From contig NZ_CP011770.1 of NCBI RefSeq assembly GCF_001028705.1, forward strand, positions 2,731,501 through 2,795,500: a stretch of 64,000 nucleotides of DNA. Direction: 5' to 3'. A model generated the notes under the pieces. The model made no database searches, was not told the DNA's origin, and worked only from the letters and a program-made list of their open reading frames with translations. The first letter of the stretch is position 1. Every line of letters begins with the position of its first letter. The DNA comes from Croceicoccus naphthovorans. GTDB lineage: Bacteria; Pseudomonadota; Alphaproteobacteria; Sphingomonadales; Sphingomonadaceae. Positions 58,766-64,000 of the stretch are shown here, in pieces. Made by a program: the position numbers and the translations under genes.

Positions 58766-58814
58766 GGCGCGAAGCGACACCCGCAGGCGCGAACGCGCGC
58801 CCGAGCTTATGCGG
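58766..58814. repeat. Dispersed hairpin repeat, copy B
   Basis: Second copy of the element at 10723-10771, with a perfect GGCGCG-AACG-CGCGCC hairpin. It lies between the convergent SRPBCC and HerA-like genes, again in a non-coding gap. The core is followed directly by GGCGCTTGAGGG. Confidence 0.7.
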
Positions 58815-58846
58815 GCGCTTGAGGGACTAAGCAGACTACAGCGGCA

Positions 58847-60925
58847 TCACCGATGCTGCGCCCGCCAGCGCGTCACGATACGTTCGACGGCTTCTTCCTC
58901 GCCGCCGGTCTCGTTCCACAACTCGCTGAAGCTCGGGTCTTCCGACGCCGGGCGTTTGCGTTCTTCAAGATCGTCAAACGTCACGCGCATCGGAATCGCC
59001 GTGCCTTCGCCGCAGACGATGCATTCGCGGTTGCGCAGCGCCGGGATGGTGTCGAGGAAGCCCCGCGCGCCTTCGGGCATGGCGGCCTTCACGAAATCCT
59101 GGTCGCGTTCGTTGTTGAGGCGCATCGACAGGATCGTGCCACACTGGGATAGCACGCCTTCGGCCAAGTCGGACGGACGCTGCGTGATCAGACCCAGCGA
59201 AATGCCGTACTTACGGCCTTCCTTGGCGATGCGTGACAGGATGCGACCCACCGACGACTTGTCGGCATTCTTCTCGTTCGGGACGTAGCGGTGCGCCTCC
59301 TCGCAGACGAGCAGAATCGGACGCGTCTTTTCATCGCGGCCCCAGATCGCGAAGTCGAACACCATGCGGCTCAGCAAGGCGACCACGGTGCTGGTGATTT
59401 CGGACGGCACGCCCGACACGTCGACGATGGAGATCGGCGTACCGTTGCCCGGCATGCGGAACACGCGCTGGATCACTTCCTGCATCGTGTCGGCCACCAG
59501 CATCCCGCTGAACATGAATTGGTAGCGCGGGTCGGCCTTGATCTCCTCGATCTTGGTCTTCACGCGCAGGAACGGGGCCGTATTGGTCGCCTTGTCCAGC
59601 TTGCCCATCTCGTCCTGAATAGCGTTCGTCAGGTCGGACAGCAGGTAGGGAATCGGCGAATCCACCGTCAGACGGCTCATCTGTTCGGCCATGCGGTTCT
59701 TCGACCGGGCTTTCAGCAGGCACTTCGACAGGATGTCCATATCGGCCTGCCGGTCGGTGCCCTGGTTGGTGACGAAAACCTCGCAATGCTCTTCGAAGTT
59801 CATCAGCCAGTACGGCACCTTCAGGTTGCCGACGTCGAGGATCTGGCCGGTGCCCCGGAACGCGGACGAATATTCGCCGTGGGGGTCGATCATGACGATG
59901 TGGCCGTCAGGAGCTGATTCGACGATGCGGTGCAGGATCAGCGCAGCGCTGGTCGATTTACCGGTACCGGTCGAGCCGAGCAGGGCGAAGTGTTTGCCCA
60001 GCATGGCGTCGATATAGAGACCGGCGCGGATGTCCTTGGTCGGAAAGACCTTGCCGATCTGGATGTTGGAGCGCCCGTCAGACGCATAGACCTGCGCAAG
60101 GTCGGCGTTGGTCGCGGCGAAGACCTCTGCGCCGGGCACCGGGTAATGGGTGATACCACGCGTGAAATTGCGGATGCGACCGGTCAACTTCTCTTCGGAT
60201 CCTTCGCCGAGAAAGTCGATTTCTGCCACGATCTCGCCCGTCTGGCGGTCGAGCGTCTGGGTACGGACCGATGCAAGCAGCCAGACCTGCCCGACGCGGA
60301 CCTTGATCTGCGAACCGACCAGACCGGCAAGGCGGACCGAGGGATCGGATTCCTGCGCGCATTCGGCAAGGCGCGCGGGGCTGAGCACGGCGCGCGAGGA
60401 CGAACCCGCGATCTGCAGCACTTCGCCGATAGGGCGATGGGCAGAGGTCTTGCGGCTCTCGGGGGCCTCTTCTTCCTCGGGCTCTGGCTCAGGCTCATCG
60501 ATCTGCGCAACCGGCTTGGGCGAAGGTGGATCGAATGCGGGCGGCTGCGGTGGGGCGATGGGGCGCGACGGCGCATCGGCCTCGGTCGGGGCGAGGTCGA
60601 GCGGCGGACGCGGCGGTTCGATCGGGCGCTGCGGCGCTTCGGCGCGCGGCTCAGGCCTCGGCGGTGTAGCCCATTCGTCAGCGGCGGATTGCTCCTCCGC
60701 TTCGAACTCTGCGCTTGGCGGCGCGGGCGGCTGGGTCCAGTCGCGGCCCGGAGGCGATGGCGGCTGGGTGCTGGGCGTCGGCACGTCGGGCGGCGAGGCG
60801 AACCGCGATTCGCCCTGCGGTTCCGGCGGTACCGTGTCGAAGTCGGAGATCGAGCGCCGTTGATCCGGGCTGACCCGCTCGAACGGACGTCGGAAGGGAT
60901 GGCCGCCCCGGTTCATGTCGTTCAT
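58847..60925 (-). CDS. HerA-like ATPase with Pro-rich N-terminus
   Basis: Hexameric-type P-loop ATPase of the HerA/DUF87 superfamily, 692 aa. The first roughly 180 residues are Pro/Glu-rich and probably disordered. The ATPase core has Walker A GSTGTGKSTSA, Walker B PILLVCEEAHRYVPN and an arginine region GLITQRPSDLAEGVLSQCGT. The start at 60925 has GAGG 8 nt upstream. HerA proteins act on DNA ends with NurA, but no nurA is adjacent, so the role here is uncertain; DNA translocation or membrane-linked functions are possible. Confidence 0.85.
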   Translation of the reverse strand: MNDMNRGGHPFRRPFERVSPDQRRSISDFDTVPPEPQGESRFASPPDVPTPSTQPPSPPGRDWTQPPAPPSAEFEAEEQSAADEWATPPRPEPRAEAPQRPIEPPRPPLDLAPTEADAPSRPIAPPQPPAFDPPSPKPVAQIDEPEPEPEEEEAPESRKTSAHRPIGEVLQIAGSSSRAVLSPARLAECAQESDPSVRLAGLVGSQIKVRVGQVWLLASVRTQTLDRQTGEIVAEIDFLGEGSEEKLTGRIRNFTRGITHYPVPGAEVFAATNADLAQVYASDGRSNIQIGKVFPTKDIRAGLYIDAMLGKHFALLGSTGTGKSTSAALILHRIVESAPDGHIVMIDPHGEYSSAFRGTGQILDVGNLKVPYWLMNFEEHCEVFVTNQGTDRQADMDILSKCLLKARSKNRMAEQMSRLTVDSPIPYLLSDLTNAIQDEMGKLDKATNTAPFLRVKTKIEEIKADPRYQFMFSGMLVADTMQEVIQRVFRMPGNGTPISIVDVSGVPSEITSTVVALLSRMVFDFAIWGRDEKTRPILLVCEEAHRYVPNEKNADKSSVGRILSRIAKEGRKYGISLGLITQRPSDLAEGVLSQCGTILSMRLNNERDQDFVKAAMPEGARGFLDTIPALRNRECIVCGEGTAIPMRVTFDDLEERKRPASEDPSFSELWNETGGEEEAVERIVTRWRAQHR

Positions 60926-61030
60926 TACGCGCGCGCCTCTTTTCCATGCAGCAGGTTGATGCGCAGCCATCTTAGAACGACAGGGTTAACGACGGGCTAA
61001 GATCGGCGGACGGCGCCCCCCGCCGGACCG

Positions 61031-61801
61031 CTAATTGGGCGAGAACAGCCTGCCCGCGATCCAGCCCATCGCGATGGAAAGCATGACGGCGACAATACCG
61101 TAGAGGAACGGCTGTTGCAGGCTCCACACCTCGATCCCGCGCTCGAACCCGCGCTTCTCGACCACGACCTCGCTGGTGGCGGAGGCGACGACCCGCCCGT
61201 TGCGTATCGCGAATGTCTCGGCCGTGTAGAGCCCGGTCACAACGCTGGACGGCAAAGAGATGCGCGCGTTGTAGAGGACGCCCTTGTTGATCCCGACCCC
61301 ATCGTCGTTCTGCTGGTACAGTCCGGTAGCGACTCTTTTGTCGACCAGCCCTTCGGCAAAATGGTCCTGCTCATCCTGCCCCATCGCGCCGATTGGGGAC
61401 AGTTGCAGCCAATCGAGCCCAAATTCGTAAATAGCCCGCGTCTTCTCATCCACGATCTGGTCCAGCGGACGCGACGAGGCCAGCGCATAGAACGCCGGGG
61501 CCGAGCGGAAAGAGGCGCTGTCGGCGTTGACCCACATGCCCAGCCGCCGCTGCTTTTCGCGCATGGTGATCGCCTGGCTCGGCCCTTTCAGCACGACGAC
61601 GATGTCGTAATCGGCAACGTCGCTGGCCCGCACGCCGTCGGGCGGCAGGATAGCGCCGTAAAGCAGCAGGTCGGCCCCGGTGAACCCGGTGCGCACGACG
61701 ACCTCGTGCTGCGAAATTTCAGGCACCAGCACCGGATCGCGCGCCGCCGTAGAGCAAGCGAGGATCGCGCCAAGAAACAAGAGCCTGAGCGCGCGGGGCA
61801 T
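61031..61801 (-). CDS. TIGR02186-family transmembrane protein
   Basis: Conserved alphaproteobacterial protein of 256 aa with an N-terminal signal peptide (ALRLLFLGAILACSTAARDP) and a C-terminal membrane span (PFLYGIVAVMLSIAMGWIAG). The middle contains GFTGADLLLYGAILPPDG, typical of this family. Function is unknown. Its start touches the TauE-like gene stop (TGATG), so the two are co-translated and probably act together. Confidence 0.82.
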   Translation of the reverse strand: MPRALRLLFLGAILACSTAARDPVLVPEISQHEVVVRTGFTGADLLLYGAILPPDGVRASDVADYDIVVVLKGPSQAITMREKQRRLGMWVNADSASFRSAPAFYALASSRPLDQIVDEKTRAIYEFGLDWLQLSPIGAMGQDEQDHFAEGLVDKRVATGLYQQNDDGVGINKGVLYNARISLPSSVVTGLYTAETFAIRNGRVVASATSEVVVEKRGFERGIEVWSLQQPFLYGIVAVMLSIAMGWIAGRLFSPN

Positions 61802-62718
61802 CACAACGGCACCACCGTAAAGATTTCCTCTGGCCGATAAGTCAGCCCGACCGCCATACGAGCCGCGATCAACAGGACCAGCATCGCCAGCACGAAACGC
61901 AGCAATTCGGGCCGTACGTCGGCGGCGAACCGCGCGCCGATCTGGGCACCGGTCACCGAACCCAGCAACAACAGCGCCGCCAGCACCACATCGACCGCAT
62001 TGGTGGTCAACGCGTGCATCATCGTCGTGGCGATCGTCGTGAACAGAATCTGGAACAGCGACGTGCCGACGACGACATTCGCGCTCATGCCCAGAACATA
62101 GAGCATCGCGGGCACCAGCAGAAATCCGCCGCCGATGCCCATCAGCATCGTCAATATCCCGACCGCCATGCCCAGCAACAGCGGCGCAAGCGGCGAGATA
62201 TACAGGCCCGAGCGATAAAACCGCCAGCGCAGCGGCAGGTTCGCCACCAACGGGTGGTGCCGCCGCTGAGATGGAGTCTTGCCCAGCTTGGCCAGCCGCC
62301 CGCCGAAGACCTCGGGAATCGCCTCACGCGCCATGATCACGCCAACGCTGCCCAGTACGACGACATAGAGCACGCTGATCGCCACATCGATCTGGCCCAG
62401 CGCGGTCAGCAGGCGAAACAGCAACGCGCCGATGCCGGTACCGATCACGCCGCCCGCAACCATCACGCCGCCGATCTGAAAATCAATCCCGCCGCGTTTA
62501 TGCTGATAGATCGCGCCCGAAACGCTGGCCCCCGTCACCTGCGTAGCCGCCGATGCCGCCGCAACCGTCGGCGGAACACCGTAAAAGATCAGCAATGGCG
62601 TCGTCAAAAACCCGCCACCCACGCCAAACATGCCCGACAGCAAGCCGGTCAAACCGCCCAACAGGACGATGACAAGGCCGTTTACCGACAGGTTGGCGAT
62701 GGGGAGATATACGTCCAT
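61801..62718 (-). CDS. TauE/SafE-family sulfite/anion exporter
   Basis: Polytopic membrane protein of 305 aa with the duplicated glycine-rich motifs GLLSGMFGVGGGFLTTPLLI and GILTMLMGIGGGFLLVPAML. Members export sulfite, sulfoacetate or related anions. The start at 62718 is chosen over an upstream frame to 62877. It pairs with the TIGR02186 gene, as is common in this class. Confidence 0.88.
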   Translation of the reverse strand: MDVYLPIANLSVNGLVIVLLGGLTGLLSGMFGVGGGFLTTPLLIFYGVPPTVAAASAATQVTGASVSGAIYQHKRGGIDFQIGGVMVAGGVIGTGIGALLFRLLTALGQIDVAISVLYVVVLGSVGVIMAREAIPEVFGGRLAKLGKTPSQRRHHPLVANLPLRWRFYRSGLYISPLAPLLLGMAVGILTMLMGIGGGFLLVPAMLYVLGMSANVVVGTSLFQILFTTIATTMMHALTTNAVDVVLAALLLLGSVTGAQIGARFAADVRPELLRFVLAMLVLLIAARMAVGLTYRPEEIFTVVPL

Positions 62719-62804
62719 GGCTTCAACCGTTTGGCCTAGGCCGATCCGGGCCGAATGCAAGATGAACGCACCGGCTTCCCCGCAATTGCAGCGGAAATGT
62801 GGCC

Positions 62805-63908
62805 TTAAAAACCCGCCGACAGCGTCAGGACCGGCCCCGAACCCGGCTCGGCATCGCCAACCATGCGGTGCCGCCAATCGATGCTGGCGCGCCCGAACAC
62901 GCTTTTACCCAAGGGAAAACGCGCCGCGACCGTGGGACCGACGTCTACCCGTTCCACGCCCTTCTGCGCGCCGCCCCATCCGCCAAGCCCCGCCTCAAGA
63001 GAGATCGTATCGGCCAGATCGAACGGCACATCGCGCACAACGCGAAGCTGACCATCGGCAAAGGCGCTCGCGCCCTCACCTCCGACATAACCGATTTGCG
63101 CATAGGCCTCTGCCCGCACGTCGAGCGGCAGGGGCAAGACGGGCGGGCCGAAAACGGCCATCGCGGCGGGCCGGACCCGCGTTTCGCTGGGGCGCAATCG
63201 GCGGTCGCCGTTGAACCGCAGCAACCGGCCCTCGACCATCAGGTCGACCGGCAATGCGCGCAAGGGACGCACCGCGATCCCGGCGGCAACTTCTTTCTCG
63301 TCCTCTCCCCCCACGGTCGTGGTGACACGCAGATAGGCGCGCGGATCGAAACCGCTCTCGGGGAACAGGCGATAGCGCAGGACCGCACCCGCCTGACTGG
63401 CACCATAAGTCCCGCTACCAACCAATGCCGCGCCGGGCTCTGCCTTGTCGCGCAGCAACATCCACGCATCGGCGGACCAGCGCCGACGGGCACGCACCTC
63501 TGGCGGAACCGCGCCGAAGGGAACGGGCGCGGGCGGCGCGATATCGCGGCGCTGCGGCGGGGGCGGCGTGGGAGAAGTCGGTAGGGATGGCGCATCGAAG
63601 ACGGTCTGAAGCGGCACGAGGGCAGGTCTGGCAATTGCGGGCGGCGCTGGCGGCAAGGCCACCGGGAGAATGGTTGGCGCAGCTGTCGGAGAGACTGCCT
63701 CAACCGGCGCGACGAATTCGCGCGACCTCGCAGGGATCGGCGCTATCACTGGCTGCACCTGCTCGACCCGGCCCGCCACTGTCGGCGGCAGGGGGAGCGG
63801 CGCATCGATCGCCTGACCCACCGGCCCCCAGGCCCGCGCCGCCACCCACAGCACTATCAATCCGGCCAGCGCGATCAGTGGCTGGCCTCGCCCTGTCCGT
63901 GCCGTCAT
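62805..63908 (-). CDS. Envelope protein with C-terminal beta-barrel-like domain (NfrA-like C-terminus)
   Basis: 367 aa with an N-terminal hydrophobic anchor (PLIALAGLIVLWVAARAWG), a long Pro/Ala-rich linker (about residues 35-135) and a C-terminal domain that alternates polar and hydrophobic residues and ends in LTLSAGF, as in outer-membrane barrels. RRRWSADAWMLLRD and GTYGASQAGAVLRYRL resemble the C-terminal domain of phage N4 adsorption protein A (NfrA). The overlapping upstream glycosyltransferase fits an NfrA/NfrB-like pair. Function in exopolysaccharide export is inference. Confidence 0.6.
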   Translation of the reverse strand: MTARTGRGQPLIALAGLIVLWVAARAWGPVGQAIDAPLPLPPTVAGRVEQVQPVIAPIPARSREFVAPVEAVSPTAAPTILPVALPPAPPAIARPALVPLQTVFDAPSLPTSPTPPPPQRRDIAPPAPVPFGAVPPEVRARRRWSADAWMLLRDKAEPGAALVGSGTYGASQAGAVLRYRLFPESGFDPRAYLRVTTTVGGEDEKEVAAGIAVRPLRALPVDLMVEGRLLRFNGDRRLRPSETRVRPAAMAVFGPPVLPLPLDVRAEAYAQIGYVGGEGASAFADGQLRVVRDVPFDLADTISLEAGLGGWGGAQKGVERVDVGPTVAARFPLGKSVFGRASIDWRHRMVGDAEPGSGPVLTLSAGF

Positions 63909-64000
63909 GCCGTCACGCGTTTGTGATCGGCCAATTCGTCGGCAACGTGGCGGTCATGTTCGGTCTTTTCCCAGCGCGCGGGTTGTCCGAACAAGGTCGC
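63905..64000 (-). CDS. 3' end of a glycosyltransferase (NfrB-like), cut by window edge
   Basis: The last 31 codons before a TGA at 63905. The residues include LFGQPARWEKTEHDRH, a motif near the C-terminus of NfrB-like membrane glycosyltransferases (PxxWEKTxH). The start lies beyond the window. It overlaps the next gene by 4 nt. Confidence 0.55.
   Translation of the reverse strand, partial: ATLFGQPARWEKTEHDRHVADELADHKRVTA

Overview
The window looks like a contiguous piece of a high-GC alphaproteobacterial chromosome, most likely from the Sphingomonadales (Sphingomonadaceae or Erythrobacteraceae type). The order argS - SPOR protein - nagZ - scpA - scpB - tatABC, the Flp/Tad pilus block, the many terminators of the form AAAAAGGGCGG...CCGCCCTTTTT and the large TonB-dependent receptors all fit that group. 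Assignment below order level is not possible from the sequence alone. I see no tRNA, rRNA, CRISPR array, insertion sequence or prophage.

Layout. Positions 1-16400 are housekeeping: bpt and ilvA, a secreted amidohydrolase, the minus-strand argS-SPOR-nagZ-scpAB-tatABC operon, a lipoprotein, then ispH-thrB-rnhA with a small DUF1508 protein, an FAD oxidoreductase and an alpha/beta hydrolase. Positions 16527-23739 hold a Tad pilus assembly operon (cpaA, B, C, D, E, tadB, tadC) that lacks the cpaF motor ATPase and any Flp pilin. Positions 23850-36136 are the accessory core: a MarR regulator and two consecutive modules, each a large TonB-dependent receptor, a strong terminator, then a TPR-sulfotransferase. 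A 2-oxoglutarate/Fe(II) oxygenase lies between the modules on the opposite strand.

Positions 36167-44310 are again housekeeping: clpB, gatC-gatA-acyltransferase-gatB, an anchored FKBP isomerase and rpsU. Positions 44559-47740 hold crcB, an RluA-type pseudouridine synthase, a HAD hydrolase, a small membrane protein and an ATP12 chaperone, all overlapping like one operon. A flavodoxin-like protein follows. Positions 48428-51989 encode a Mla-type lipid transporter. Positions 52117-58700 hold valS, queE, a MATE exporter, an orphan protein and an ArsR/SRPBCC pair. The end carries a HerA-like ATPase, a TIGR02186/TauE pair and an outer-membrane/glycosyltransferase pair reminiscent of NfrA/NfrB, cut by the window edge.

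Most interesting. The tandem TonB receptor / TPR-sulfotransferase / 2OG-oxygenase locus suggests a dedicated system that hydroxylates and sulfates something and exchanges it across the outer membrane; this function is inference. Its divergent promoter carries a perfect 18-bp palindrome, TGTTGC-N6-GCAACA. The same half-sites and spacing recur inside the likely clpB promoter, suggesting a shared regulator. Other signals are a 13-bp inverted repeat and two further dyads upstream of the first receptor, a twin-operator promoter for a probably leaderless ArsR mRNA, and a roughly 49-bp dispersed hairpin repeat present twice.
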